Assembly (NCBI GenBank): GCA_005406025.1
Contig: BGZK01000539.1
Location: 62,001 to 126,000 of the forward strand
Origin: Eumeta japonica
Lineage: Eukaryota > Arthropoda > Insecta > Lepidoptera > Psychidae
DNA: 64,000 bases
Direction: 5' to 3'
Below, in pieces: positions 12,637 to 24,173 of the stretch (positions are counted from its first letter, which is position 1; every line of letters starts with the position of its first letter). The translations under genes were made by a program, and so were the position numbers. The notes under the pieces are model-generated. The model did no database searches and was not told where the DNA came from. It was given only the letters and a program-made list of their open reading frames with translations.

Positions 12637-15470
12637 CACGTGAATGTATTGTGTAATGTCATGTTATCGAGAACGTTATATGAAGTCTACTGATACTCCG
12701 GCATCACATCCAGTAGCAACCATAAAACTTCACGCAGTAACACTATAAAATAGCTTTTAGAAAATAATTTTATTAATGGACTTTCTTCCTGGAAAAACAT
12801 CTATACAGATAAACTTGCAAAGCAAAACATTATCGAAGTCAAAATTTGCACCAAAATTGTTATAGTCATTTCTGAGAAATCAATGTATAAATTTATGCAT
12901 ATAAAAAGGAATACTCATTTAAAGTAATAACATAGAAAGCACGCAGTGTACTACACGCCAGGAAGATAAATGAAAAGCTAATTTTTAATTTAGAAGCTAA
13001 TACAAACACTATTATTTTTTCGCTAAACTTGAATTAAAATCGAGATCCGCTAAGCAGATTTAATTGGATTCTTAAATTTATAGCTTGACATTTACAATAA
13101 AATTTAATTCTATTATATATTAGGATACGTCAGATAACATCCATCAGGGTGTTGCGAAATACACCCAAAAGCGAAGGTAATATGTTGATAGATGTTTTTG
13201 GAGGAGATTTTTTAAGAGCGGGTAGGTGGTGACGTGCGAAGGCCACATGTTATTAATATTTTGGAAATTCGAGAAATATGCAGCGAACGTAACCTCGCTT
13301 AGAAGATCATATTTTTAAAAAATATTAAGTATTATACCTGAAAGGTTATCATTATTTTTACAATATAGTATAATATGTATTGTGTATAACTACTAATCGA
13401 ATGCTTGCATATAAAAAATAATTAAAATAGATAAATCTGTAATTATCGATTTCAATGATAATTATTCGGAACGCCTGTATTATCTCAAAATACGAATAGA
13501 CCCAAAGACGCAATTTTAAAATTTATTTTTAACTTTTATCATTTTATCTCGACTGCGCGATTCGGATACACATAAATTACGCATGCGCTTCAGATATCGT
13601 ACTGTTACAGAGTAATTGAGTAACTAAAAGTAACAAGGACACGTGAAGAATAATGATCTAACAGAGATATTCATAATTGTAGAAGATACGTGAATGTGTG
13701 GACGCTCATTCATCGAGCGTGGGGCGTGGGGCGCTACATGTTTGTCCGTTCTTGAAAAGCGCCCCACACTTTTTTCACAATAATAATATTTATTGTTGGT
13801 TCATTAATTGATTTCTATATTCAAATTATTTTCTGCTTTTTAGTTTATTCCACTATAAAAGCGTGTTTTTTAGTTTTTTTAAACTATATTTTTTGTAACA
13901 ATGCACTAGTATACTTTAAAATACACACTTTTATACAGAATATACTTCAAACTATAGATTATTTTTTTATATGAATTAGAGCTTTTAAATCTAGACACGC
14001 GGTAGCGTGTCAAACCAAGTTCAAGCTAACAGAACTGGCGAGCAGCACCGTGTGTAATATTACACGAACCATTTGAAGCTACTTTAAACCCCCTCATAAC
14101 TCAAAAACTATTTCACATAAACATGTCAAATTTGTTCATATATTCAGCCTTTTGAGATACATATGTGCTCTAAATTTCGTGAGCACACCTTAAACGGTTA
14201 TTAGATTATTAACGTTCAAACATCGTCTATTTTATCACTGACTGACCTATAGATCAAAACTCTAACCTAGTTCCAGATGACCTAGAAAGCTCAAATTCGG
14301 CATCCAGGTAGAGAGTTCGGTAAATACAAAGGAATAAAGCAGAAACTAGTATTTTTTTATCCTTTTATTATAATTTATTAATTAATTCATTGTTAGGAAC
14401 ACTTATAATGCCTGCAACAATCAAAATCGATGACAACCGGTCTTTATGTGGATTTTAAGGTCTCCATATATACTGTATGGAAAACCACCCATAATTTTTT
14501 TTCAATTCAAACATATCAGCAATCAAAATTGACACATTAGTACCTACTAAACAGTCATGGAAGAATCTTGAAAGACAATTATATCCCGTAGGCGCAGGCA
14601 AATACAGTAGTTTAACAAAAATAATTTGATATTAATTTAATTATTTATAAGTACCTATTAATAATATCTGTATGTAATGATATTCCATCAAAAACATAAA
14701 TGTGAAATGAGAACCAAGTTTAATATTATGATATATACCTTGGTTGTTGACTTCAACGACAAAAGAATTGAAATCTAAATTGGTGCCAAGTTCAATGTTC
14801 AGTCCTGACATTTATTTATAACAACAAAATATTTTATAACAACTTAAAATATAATTTCTTCTTATAACTCAGGATAATATATTGAAGTCTAAGGTCTGAC
14901 TGGATTAGTTTTCATATACGAATGAAAACTAGTCGAGATCCTTTACTCTGCACTATTATGCGGAGTAAATGATTTCTTAGAATACGAAATAGGACAATTT
15001 TCATACGAAATAAAAATTGTATTGATATAGAAAAATAAAAAAAAAAACAGCAGTAATATTCAAAAGGGGCTAAAGTCGACATCGCAACCGCTATTCGAAT
15101 GAGAAGCAACTCTTGGAAATCGTGAGAGGGTAATAGCAACCAATCATTGCCAAATTTGAATTTGGGGATTTTCGGAACCGAACCGAACATTGCTAAATTT
15201 TAATTTGCACATAGTTAAGCGGACGGCAGACAGCTAGCGCATAAAAATAATAAATAAATGATTTGCTGTTTCATAACATGTTGAACGTCGATGGAAAATC
15301 TCCCCTGAGTACCCACAACTAAATAGTTTCCGTGATAATTTGAATTCTCCTCATTCATTATTCACATTTTCTTGTAACTTCGCAAAACAAACACGATCAC
15401 ATTATTCATTTGTCGAAGTGACCTTGTGATTTGTTAGCGAATGTGTCATTTTCTCTATCGGCCCGTTGTT
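12637..15470. other. AT-rich noncoding region
   Basis: No credible ORF. A GC-rich stem at 13724-13769 stands out and is listed separately. Between 13.98 and 14.30 kb the composition is more balanced (ACACGCGGTAGCGTGTCAAA, with an ACACGC/GCGTGT inverted repeat), suggesting another decayed repeat. Confidence 0.45.
13724..13769. repeat. GC-rich stem-loop followed by a T run
   Basis: GCGTGGGGCGCT and AGCGCCCCACAC form a 12 bp stem with one mismatch and a 22-base loop, followed by six Ts. Upstream, GCGTGGG is duplicated in tandem. The shape imitates an intrinsic terminator, but this is eukaryotic DNA. A structured RNA or the subterminal hairpin of a decayed transposon is more likely. Confidence 0.6.
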
Positions 15471-15479
15471 TTTGTGACC

Positions 15480-15610
15480 GCAAAGCGACTCACCACTCTC
15501 GTTGTCCGTGCGACGCGGGAACTGACGTCGCCGGTTCGTGACGGGCGGCCGGTGACGTCGGCCGCCGTCATTTAGGCGTTAGGGATGACGTTAAAGTATC
15601 GATGGTAGGG
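15480..15610 (+). promoter_or_regulatory. GC-rich block with CRE-type TGACGT motifs
   Basis: A CpG-rich island in AT-rich DNA. AACTGACGTCGCC, GGTGACGTCGGCC and GGATGACGTTAAAG occur within about 70 bp, and GTGACGTCGAG recurs near 16513. TGACGTCA-type sites bind bZIP proteins of the CREB/ATF family. The block lies about 350-480 bp upstream of the best coding-like ORF of the window (15965), fitting a promoter and 5' UTR. Binding and promoter activity are inferred from motif density only. Confidence 0.35.
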
Positions 15611-15837
15611 AATGTCGCTTGTAGCGTTTTGAATAGACATAGTATGAAGGGCAGAAATCGATGCGCACTCGATAGATCCGCTCGCTCTGGCATGAATATG
15701 GCGTACGTGTTCTGGTATGGTAGCCGTGCTTAATGTGACGAAGTGATACCGCCGATTATACTTAATCTTAAGGCGGAATTATGAAAATAAATGCATATTT
15801 CGAAAAATATAAGACAACGAGAGAGTGTGTAGAATGT

Positions 15838-15870
15838 AGTGTGTATGCGTGTGTGCGTGCGTGTGTGTGA
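15838..15870. repeat. (GT)n-type microsatellite
   Basis: Alternating GTGTATGCGTGTGTGCGTGC and further GT units between the GC-rich block and the candidate ORF. Such tracts are length-polymorphic. Confidence 0.85.
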
Positions 15871-15964
15871 CTCGAAATCCAGCGCGGATGACGTACATAT
15901 ATTAGAATGAAGTTTAAACGTGCATTAGACAAATGAAATAAATTGAGCTCGCATAAAACTATAA

Positions 15965-16228
15965 ATGCCGCCCGTTTCTAACAATTCGAGAACGTCGATG
16001 TATTTTTCACAAGCGCATCACTACCGAGGACGAATCATCGGAACCATTACGAGGACTTACATCATCGAAGGATCGGTGGAAGTGATTCAGAGGACCAGTT
16101 ACGCCGGGCAAAAAACTACGCCCAGCGAGTGGGTCGAGCCGAGATCCTTTAGTCACCGGCCACTGCAAAACATGAGCCATTACATCATTAGTGATCCGAT
16201 TACCGGATTAAATTATTATAAAATTTGA
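15965..16228 (+). CDS. Candidate small protein of 87 residues, unknown function
   Basis: I do not recognise this protein. Several signs suggest real coding sequence. An in-frame TAA lies directly before the ATG, the context (TATAAATGC) has A at -3, and GC content rises inside the ORF and falls sharply after the TGA. Third positions are richer in G and C than the surrounding DNA, and the composition is balanced instead of AT-driven. The product is soluble-looking and rich in S, T, R, Y and I, with no signal peptide or membrane segment. It has one short stretch of alternating hydrophobic residues (RIIGTITRTYIIEGSVEVIQ) that could form beta strands, and ends ISDPITGLNYYKI. The TGACGT-rich block is upstream and an AATAAA downstream. 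It may instead be a random ORF in a conserved regulatory island. Confidence 0.3.
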   Translation: MPPVSNNSRTSMYFSQAHHYRGRIIGTITRTYIIEGSVEVIQRTSYAGQKTTPSEWVEPRSFSHRPLQNMSHYIISDPITGLNYYKI

Positions 16229-16754
16229 GTCATCTAATTTTATAAACATTATTCGTTATCAATCGATGCGACAGCGCCGAAACCGGCGCACTGCAAATTC
16301 TAGAGGCTGGTCAGCTGGCTGTGTAGCAGCAGGAATCTTGTACGATCCATCTCCATTAAATATATTGTTATATGGAAGTCATTACAGTACATTATTATAT
16401 TTTATTTAGTTGCACCATATGTTTGTAGAACTTATAACTTGATATATTTTTAGGACGTAATGAGTGTCTAGACTCTAGACAGTGCGGTGCGGCGTCACAG
16501 TGAAACCACGTGTGACGTCGAGTGCCTGGCGTCATAATGCATCACTAGCTAAAACTAATAGAATAAGTAGTTCATATATTTTTGTTACCTAGTGTTTAAA
16601 GGGTTTTTCGGAAAAATTCTACTCCATGAGAAGTAATATCTGTCGATAAATACAAGAACAACAGCATCGAATATTTATTTTTATTTAAAGCATGCTTCAC
16701 TATTAGTAAATACGAACATAAAGTATAATTGTGGTAATGAAAAAATTTAACGAA

Positions 16755-16760
16755 ATAAAG
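16755..16760 (+). terminator. Possible polyadenylation signal for the 15.96 kb ORF
   Basis: A canonical AATAAA in AACGAAATAAAGTTTC, about 530 bp after the stop codon of the candidate ORF. AATAAA is frequent by chance in DNA this AT-rich, so the assignment rests on position alone. Confidence 0.15.
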
Positions 16761-18109
16761 TTTCTCGAGCAAATACTAAATATTTCATAGGTTTTATTAA
16801 ATTAATTCATAATTTTCTACATACACTTACGTACGGGTTCGTAATTTTTCGTCGCACACACATCTTCCTGTTATGCACTTGCGTCACATCGTGCAAGAAC
16901 AACTAACGCTATATAGCATTTTTATCGGTGTTTGACCGAACCTTTAAAAAAGGCACGGCTTCTTTAAAATAAGTACTTTTCGACCTTCGCCTACATGTTT
17001 TATGTACATATATCTTTTTACGGACGGCTGTTTTATGTTACTCGTCATTATTCGAATTATACATTAATACGATAGATAATGTTCAAACGTTTAGTAGCGC
17101 ATTAGCGAAGATTTTTATGTACTAAATATAAGTAGTAGTGTATGTCTGTAAGTCATTTAATAATAACTTTGAGGAATGAAGACCGACCATTGGTCGATGT
17201 ACGTCAAATTCAGAACCAGTAACAATTCGTTGTTTCCTACAAAATATCGATAAAGGGCTTATTGTTATAAATTCGAGGAAAAATGTGTCAATATATTTCA
17301 AAATTTTGCATTATCGCATCAAAGTCAATAAATATAATCCTTTCTTATCGAATGACTAAGAGAAAAATCCTAAATAGATTAGATATTTTAACTGGGTTAG
17401 TCTTTAGTATTTAAGTCTGTTTCTAAATAGGAAAATGTGTCAATGTTGAGATGTAATGAAACAATCACACAAAGTACAAAAAAAAAGTGTGAGTTCAGAT
17501 GGCGTACAAAAAGGATTTACTAATCATTTACATTTTATGATTACAATAAAAAGAGATTAATAAAGAATAGATTTACTTCGGAAATTATAAAATATATTCA
17601 TTTTTCTTTCCAAAATATACATATTTTTTAATATTCCCTATTTATAAGAATGACTTCTTTGTTACACATTCTACCGCTTTCAAATAAAGAAACACCATAG
17701 AAACCAAAAACTATTTTTTTTATAGTTTTATAATTTATTTCATTTTCAACTTTTAATACAAAGGTTCCGAATCTCGTTGATCTAAAATAAATTCAGTCAA
17801 TTAATATTTTGACTGAATTTATAAATTACCTTTAAAAATGGACATTACACATAGGTACTGGGAGTTCGATTGAATTTCGAGGGTACAGAACCCTAAGAAT
17901 TTACGTTTCAAACCGATCTGAACATTATCTATGGTGTTTGAAACCTTTTGTGACTTGAAGAATCAATATATATAAACGTCTATCACCGTTTAGACGGACT
18001 TATTCGACAGTTGCTCTAGTAACGGGTTAGATACCTGCACGATACAAGTCTTTTGGTTAATTTATTTATTATCTAACATGATCCTCGAATCACTATTCAC
18101 CAGTATTAT
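16761..18109. other. AT-rich noncoding stretch
   Basis: No ORF or repeat family was recognised apart from the 14 bp-stem hairpin at 17787-17822. Confidence 0.5.
17787..17822. repeat. Perfect 14 bp inverted repeat
   Basis: ATAAATTCAGTCAA and TTGACTGAATTTAT are exact reverse complements separated by TTAATATT. It could be a cruciform or a small hairpin RNA, and no transposon ends are visible around it. Confidence 0.85.
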
Positions 18110-18455
18110 TGCACCAAAGTGACATTGTTTTGATGCAGTTTTGTTTCAATCGCTCCACTGCTGAAGCACACTCTCCCACAATCTTTCCATATCGTTATCG
18201 AAGAGTTTAAGACCTTCGCGCTGGCGAGCTTGAGAACTGCTGGCGAGCTTGAGAACTGCTGACGATTTTTGTCATCGATATGGTGACAAGGTTTAGGATC
18301 AACGGTTTGACGCGTTCTCTAAGACACGAAGCCTGTAGTATAGTTTGACTTAAATTGGTCACTGGTCAAATTCGTCCTTGATTAGAATTGAACCGGTACC
18401 TCCTCCTTTAGAAGTAAACCACTTAACCACTGAACCATCACCTCTATCGCAGTCC
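18110..18455 (-). mobile_element. tRNA-derived SINE
   Basis: Read on the minus strand, the head begins GAGGTGATGGTTCAGTGGTT. TGGTTCAGTGG fits the pol III A box (TRGYNNANNGG). Further in, GGTTCAATTCT fits the B box (GGTTCRANTCC), at a suitable spacing. The tRNA-like head is followed by an unrelated body that ends with CAGCAGTGGAGCGATTGAAA. SINEs are transcribed by pol III from these internal boxes and mobilised by a partner LINE. The body contains a perfect tandem duplication of 19 bp (GCTGGCGAGCTTGAGAACT, 18220-18257), which looks recent. A diverged relative lies at 9.30-9.59 kb. Confidence 0.65.
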
Positions 18456-20635
18456 CGATGTAAAATAATGCTACAGTAATTTAATATCTATACGTGATTA
18501 TCTGAAAAATTATTGACTTAATTCGCAGTGGAACATGCCTAAAAAAGATTTTTACTTATTTTTTGTCTAAACAAAAAACGTGGTTTTAATGGAATATGAC
18601 ACCCAACCTAATATGACACAGAATCATCGTTTGAAAATGTCAATGAAATCTTAAAAAATATTGTTTTAGCCAGAAATCGTTATGTAGTATTTTACTATTT
18701 TTAGAAAAATTATTACCCAGTTTACTGTTTTTGACTTCAAAAGAGAAGAGGTTAAATTGTGTGTAAGCTGTTTTAAATACCTTTAAAAAGTAAGAGTGAT
18801 ATGAATGTCTTAGATGGTCAATTAAAGACCGGGATCCTTACTAGTTTGTGAAGTCAATTCTCAGTAATTCCATATAAAATACACATATAATCAACCGTTA
18901 AGTAAGATTATTTTATTGTTTATTATTTTAACTTTAAGTTCATGTTTAATTCAATTTTGTAACACAGCCAAATATAATATCAAAAGAGCATTAATCGAAT
19001 TTTCCCCTGAATTTTAAATGTAATAAAAAATCTCAGTGCATCTTTATCATATTTATATGAACAATTACCATATAATTGATATTTTTCAATACCAAAAACC
19101 TACAGCAGGTTGAAAGAAAACTTATGTGTACGAAATCGGAAAATGTAACTGAATAGATGCTTTGAATCAACTGTATAAAATGTGGTTTTGTATAGACAAT
19201 TTTGATTTATTTTTTTTATGTTACCACTGTGTTAAAAATCGCTAAAAACATCACATGATTAATGGACGACCCCTTAGGGACTTCAGAGTATTACAGAGGC
19301 AACCGATGAAGTTTACACATCCTGATGTTAAATTTGTACACAAAAAAGGACAAAAATGTCGCAATAGTTAATGTACTAACATATAAAAATGTAGAAAATA
19401 ATAAAATATACAAGAAAAAAATAATAGTTTTCGACGAGTAATAGTCGATATTTGACGCAGAAAGGCACAGGCAGAGAAAAAGTGAAGACATACTTAAATC
19501 CTGATATATAGAAAATATAGTGTAAGTAAATTATTTAAATAGCCAAGTAAAGATAAGCACTGAGGTAATGCTTCAGATAAGTTATGACCAGTAAGTTTGA
19601 ACTCGATGTATTTACTACACTGTGATGTAACAATACTTTATTGATAAAAGTATTGCGAAAAATCTAGAAAATTATTCAAATAAATTATAAATACATGTTA
19701 CAATCCAATATTTTTACCCGAAAGATGTAAATTTTACTCATCAGTTAGCATGATAATCTAGACATATAGTCTCTATAAAAAGAAAAAAAAACCTAAAAAG
19801 AACTAAAAAGAGAAAAAGGTTTAAAAGAAATTTAGTAGACATACAGTTTTTGTAACGCTTTGTCACCATCGCTTTGTTGTCCATCATAGATTATAGACTT
19901 ATTTATTACATAATTAAAACCCCATATAATTATTTGTCACTAATACCACAGGTTAGTGGTTTAAACTCATGGACGAATAAAAAATTGCAGAATGTCATAT
20001 AAGCCATGATAACGAGTAGTAGTAAACTCTGGGCATATAATATGCATTGTATTACCTATGCATCTTAACCTTGCGGGTCACGTGTTTGTTTAATGGTTAA
20101 TCCACATAATAATAAAATGCATGTTTATGATTCATCACCGCCCGTGGTCCACTGGTCGTAAGTGCGAAGAGCCATTACTTTATCCCACCTACAGCGTAAC
20201 TTGATACTCTTTACCTTGATTCTACTTAATCCTTTGTTGCTCGTGTAACTTTTACGGTATTGAATAAAATTGAAAATAGTTTGATGCTTGACGTAACATT
20301 AGCTGTCTTCGCTGTAAGCACGTCTTTGTATATCTAACATACATTAAATTTTTGAAAATTTGAAAAAATTCCATTTTGATTAAGGAAAAAATGAAGGTAA
20401 TAAGCTTTTAGATAAATAAAATTTGGGAATTTTTACAGAGTTTTTAATACGCTTGTATTAACTTTCTGTAATTGACAGACCAACTACGTACGTGAACAAA
20501 TATAGGTAATCAATTTTAGCCTATTTCTAAATGTCAAATTGATCGTTGTATCGATAACGATACGTTGCAACTGTACGCAATACTGATGACAATAAAATAA
20601 TTTGGTACAATCTAATTAATTTGATCATGAAACCC
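18456..20635. other. AT-rich noncoding region
   Basis: No credible ORF or RNA gene. A GTGGTCCACTGGTCGTAAGT stretch near 20146 recalls a pol III A box, but no B box follows at the right distance. Confidence 0.45.
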
Positions 20636-21062
20636 GAGGGTGGATAGTAGAACTCATTCGCTTTCTTTGACAAGTCCAACATACACTTAGTGCCTAGTGT
20701 CTACTCTAGTCTGATGATAGACACGAGAGACAGAAAGTGGAACACTTCTATGGCTATTAGAAAACCCCTCAAGTTTGGGTTATTTTCAATTGCTTCCGTG
20801 TATCCAATACATTACAGTCGGTGAGAAGGGTTTGATGATGGCTCTAGAAGGTAGATAGCGGAACTCTACAATGGCTTCTAATAAGTCCTTCGAGTTTGGA
20901 CTCATTCGGTTTGTTTTAACGAGTTCAATACATTACACTTCGTGGCGACGATCTGATGATACAGCCGGGAGGTAGAACATTTTCTACCTCGCGGCTAGAA
21001 GCTACTAGTAAATTCTTTAAGAATGGCTTCATTAGGTTTGTTTGATGAATCCAATACTTATC
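20636..21062 (+). repeat. Degenerate tandem array, unit about 125 bp
   Basis: Corresponding unit starts are CTCATTCGCTTTCTTTGACA at 20653, TTATTTTCAATTGCTTCCGT at 20780, CTCATTCGGTTTGTTTTAAC at 20901 and TTCATTAGGTTTGTTTGATG at 21028, giving spacings of 127, 121 and 127 bp. Each is followed by a TCCAATAC-type word and, in the fuller units, by TGATGAT, a GGTAGA..GGAAC word, TATGGCT-like words and AGTCCTTCGAGTTTGG. The first unit looks rearranged and the last is partial. Inside the third copy, GAGGTAGAA is followed by TTCTACCTC, forming a small hairpin. Units have diverged strongly, so the array is old. The period is satellite-like but the copy number is low. It might be a minisatellite core of a larger transposon. 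Confidence 0.7.
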
Positions 21063-22865
21063 GATAGCGAACTGACTCGTAATATGTAATTTAGTCAATA
21101 GAGGTAGCCTTTACAGGAAAAACTGTTTTAGTTTGAGAAGCATACATATTCAATCGATTTCGATTAACGCTTTTTAGGTGGTCATTCAACATTAAACAGT
21201 AACAACCTTATTAATAGCACATTATTTGTTATTAGTGTATTTTTGGGTGTATTTTAACAGAATCTTATTGTTCGCTTAAGTTTTGTTTTAAATTATTAGT
21301 TAATTTTCCGTCCTAGTTTAATGTTGAAGATGAACTGTCAAGACACGTCTTACAGATAGAGGTGGTGAAAAGTACTTCTGTTGGTATTAAAAAGAGAAAT
21401 TGACAGATTTTAAGAGATAAAGACTCTCAGAATACCACTGTTGTGATACTGATTCTACTGTATCAATTTCACTAAGAACTGAAATGATCAATTTGTGAAT
21501 TCCATCTTCAGTTGTATTGTAATCGATACTTGCATATACACAAAGGGGTACATTCACACTGAGCTAAGCTTGTAATAGATAAGTCATCTTGAAAAAAATA
21601 TAATTAAACCTTATCTTAGAGGGAATACATAGAAACTTTTTCAAAGTAAGAAACTAGTGATGATCAGTGTTCTTAATTAATTACAACTTCAGTGTAGGAG
21701 ACAGATATTTTGGCAGTCAGTTTGCGCGTTTTTTGAGGTTTCCATTATTTTCTTATGTATTTTTTTTTGTTCTCATCGAAATTTACTTAAATAAACACGA
21801 TGACGAGATCCTATGAAGTATTTTTCCAAAATAAATCAAATCTATTGACGTAAAAGGGGAAAAAAGCAAATATACCTACTTATTCTGTTGGAAATTATAT
21901 ATTTTTTAATAATTATTTAATAATAGGTTTTTTAGTTAACGTTTAACTAAATGCAATTATTTTTTGAATACGTGTAAATACAAGTAAAACGCGAATACTT
22001 TATTCCCGATTAGAGATACAAAATAGAATTTATACATAGATTTACTCGGTTCATATATTATATTTCATAGTAAATAGATGGCGTTCATTTTTTGAAGCCT
22101 TATTAATTTCATTCTTCTTTGTTTGTTTAATTTATTTTTTATTTTTAGTAAAATATTTAGGTACTCTAATTTGTTATGTCACTAAATATTGTCGTTTATG
22201 TGTCTATATAAATTACCGAGATGTGAATGTCATACGTTTGCCAACTTATGGCGTAATATAAAACCTTAACACTTTAACAGAGCAATTCTTGTTTATATAT
22301 TAATTTATAAATTGGTACCTTGGACACGGTTCTACCTATTTCGATGATTATTTAAATCTATATAACGTTTTGCTTTGCAAATTTATCTTTATAGATCTCT
22401 TCCTTCGAAAAATAAACGTTTCTCTATAGCACCATCTGGAAGAATTTTGGTGTAATAGCATTGTTGCTATGCTATTGGATGTAGTACCAAGGTACTAAAC
22501 GTTCTGAATAAAAGATGGCACTACATGGCACAAGTTAAATAGACGGCAAACTATATGATAATTATTAACGTGAGAACAGATAGCAGGTAAATGCATGTTA
22601 TCTAGTATATTTATATTACATATCAGAATATGTTTTGTTGGAAATAAGCATCTTTTTTCATGGAAACTTATCGTATTACCACAACAAATTCGAAAGATGC
22701 TGATCAAAGCTCGTGTTGGCAGGTATTAAAATTTAAAAGGAGCTTTACTTATTGACACATTTAATTAGATATATATAGAAAATTTTCTTGCTCCTTTATA
22801 ATGTCATTTTTTATTTAATTACAAGGTTTTTTGTAATTTTGTTATCGTATCTATTCTCATGTTAT
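21063..22865. other. AT-rich noncoding region
   Basis: No credible ORF, tRNA or recognised repeat. Long T and A runs and a few CpG-poor stretches only. Confidence 0.5.
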
Positions 22866-23020
22866 ATCTCCGGTGGCCCAACTCCACTCCTCCTTCATCA
22901 TATATATTATTCTATATTTAAGAGGTCGGCTAAGAACGGGTGATATCTCTAGGGTTGCGAGTGTCTGTGGGCGGCGATGATCACCGACTTTCTGATGGCT
23001 AGCAAATTCCATCCCCCCTC
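22866..23020 (+). mobile_element. Lepidopteran interspersed repeat (GGTTGCGAGTGTC family), copy 1
   Basis: TCCGGTGGCCCAACTCCACT at the left and GGGTTGCGAGTGTCTGTGGG followed by CGATGATCACC and TGATGGCTAGC at the right match the copy at 34.73-34.93 kb (TCCGGTGGGCCACTCC; GGTTGCGAGTGTCTATGGG; CAGTGACCACC; TGATGGCTC). The middle differs by an AT-rich replacement. I recall this motif order as a common repeat in moth and butterfly genomes, probably the 3' end of a LINE or a SINE derived from one. The class cannot be fixed from this window. Confidence 0.6.
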
Positions 23021-23872
23021 GGAAATAATAACGAAAAAAATCTCATCGAAGGTTATATTATAAACAAAGTCGGTCTTTAAAATATGCCACATGTTCCGAA
23101 ACAAATGCATTCATCACAGAACCTCCCGAAGGACGCCGCCGTGACACAGATGGGCAGGACTCGTTACGTAAAAGTTCCTGGAAACCGTTTAATATTTTTA
23201 AACGCTACATCAGTATTCCGTACATTATTGCCTCGAAGCGTGCTTCGTTTTACGACTGCCTGCGCCGTAAAGCGGAGCGCTGTTTTTGCATTTCAAATTC
23301 TAATACTAGCTTTACTATGCACGCCTTGTAACACGCGCCTGTGTAGTTTTATTGCATAAGATGCATCGTACTGCATCTCGTGCGGTTATTCCACACAATG
23401 AAACGACAACTTCCTCGTGTCTCTCATATTATAGATGCAACGGCGTTATTTATTACAAAATCATATTGTGAAGCCTTGAAATTCGGAAAACATTGTTACA
23501 ACTTCGATAAACGTGTCTCATTATTTAACCCACACAAAATAATGTAGTTGATACATTGTGACACATCCTTCATTATTTCTTTATAAATAAATGCATTACT
23601 TCGAGTATCCGTACAACCGTGTATACATACAAAATACGACGTCTCTGTGCCTGTTTGCCTGTTTGTGCGTTTATAGCTCGAGGAATTGGTTCGATTTACA
23701 TTATTCTTTTTTTTAGTATGAAAGTACGTTATTTGCCTACGTTTTACGATACATTAGTTTACGATATTAGTAGTAACAATTTTAGTAACAAATTAATTAA
23801 TTTTAGTAAACAATTAGTAGTAACAAATCTAAAAACAAACAAACTAATTCAATAGATAAAAAAATAGAACTC
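23021..23872. other. Mixed region, GC-richer at 23.09-23.40 kb
   Basis: A 91-codon plus-strand frame (23084-23359) lies in the GC-richer part. It begins MPHVPKQMHS and ends in a hydrophobic, cysteine-containing tail. There is no recognisable domain, and a frame this long is expected by chance in locally GC-rich DNA. The remainder is AT-rich with TTAGTAAC-type repeats near 23770-23830. Confidence 0.35.
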
Positions 23873-24020
23873 AGATACATTTATTTCATGTGTCATTAAA
23901 TAAGATTTGAAATATGTACATCATATTTTTTTGTGAATTTACACTTTACTACTCGTTGGAAAAGCAGTTTTCCCTCAAGAAAAACAGGCGATAAATTTAA
24001 GAGTAGCTCTATTCTAATTT
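23873..24020 (-). mobile_element. LINE 3' end fragment, same family as the 43.9 kb LINE
   Basis: On the minus strand the fragment reads GAGCTACTCTTAA, then TTCTTGAGGGAAAACTGC, then GAGTAGTAAAGTGTAAATTC, then ATATGATGTA. The plus-strand LINE at 45.13-45.24 kb has GAGCTACCCTTAAG, TTCTTGAGGGAAAACTGC, GAGCGGTAAAATGTAAATTC and GTATGACGTA in the same order and spacing. The copy holds only the last 150 bp or so of 3' untranslated region, the usual outcome of 5'-truncated LINE insertion. The expected short-repeat tail is not clear. Confidence 0.8.
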
Positions 24021-24131
24021 TATTATTAATAATAATAAATAAGTAGAAAACTATTACTGAATGAAATAGCCTGCAAGAAGTTGAATAGTGATTTTAGAAC
24101 AGAGGATTCTAACATTTAGGTTAGCTCCAAA

Positions 24132-24172
24132 TCACCCCTCAGTCAACCTCTATGAGGTTAACTAGGGGGTGA
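24132..24172. repeat. Two-tier hairpin
   Basis: TCACCCC pairs with GGGGTGA, and inside it AACCTC pairs with GAGGTT around a TAT loop, with short unpaired stretches of about six bases on both sides between the two stems. It lies directly before the tandem array that starts near 24174 and may belong to the end of the same element. Confidence 0.7.
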
Positions 24173-24173
24173 C

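Noticed and set aside
20140..20230. Possible tRNA or SINE head
   Set aside because: An A-box-like word is present but no B box at the required distance and no cloverleaf pairing.
23084..23359. 91-codon plus frame
   Set aside because: Length expected by chance in a GC-richer segment; hydrophobic tail but no family resemblance or transcription signals.
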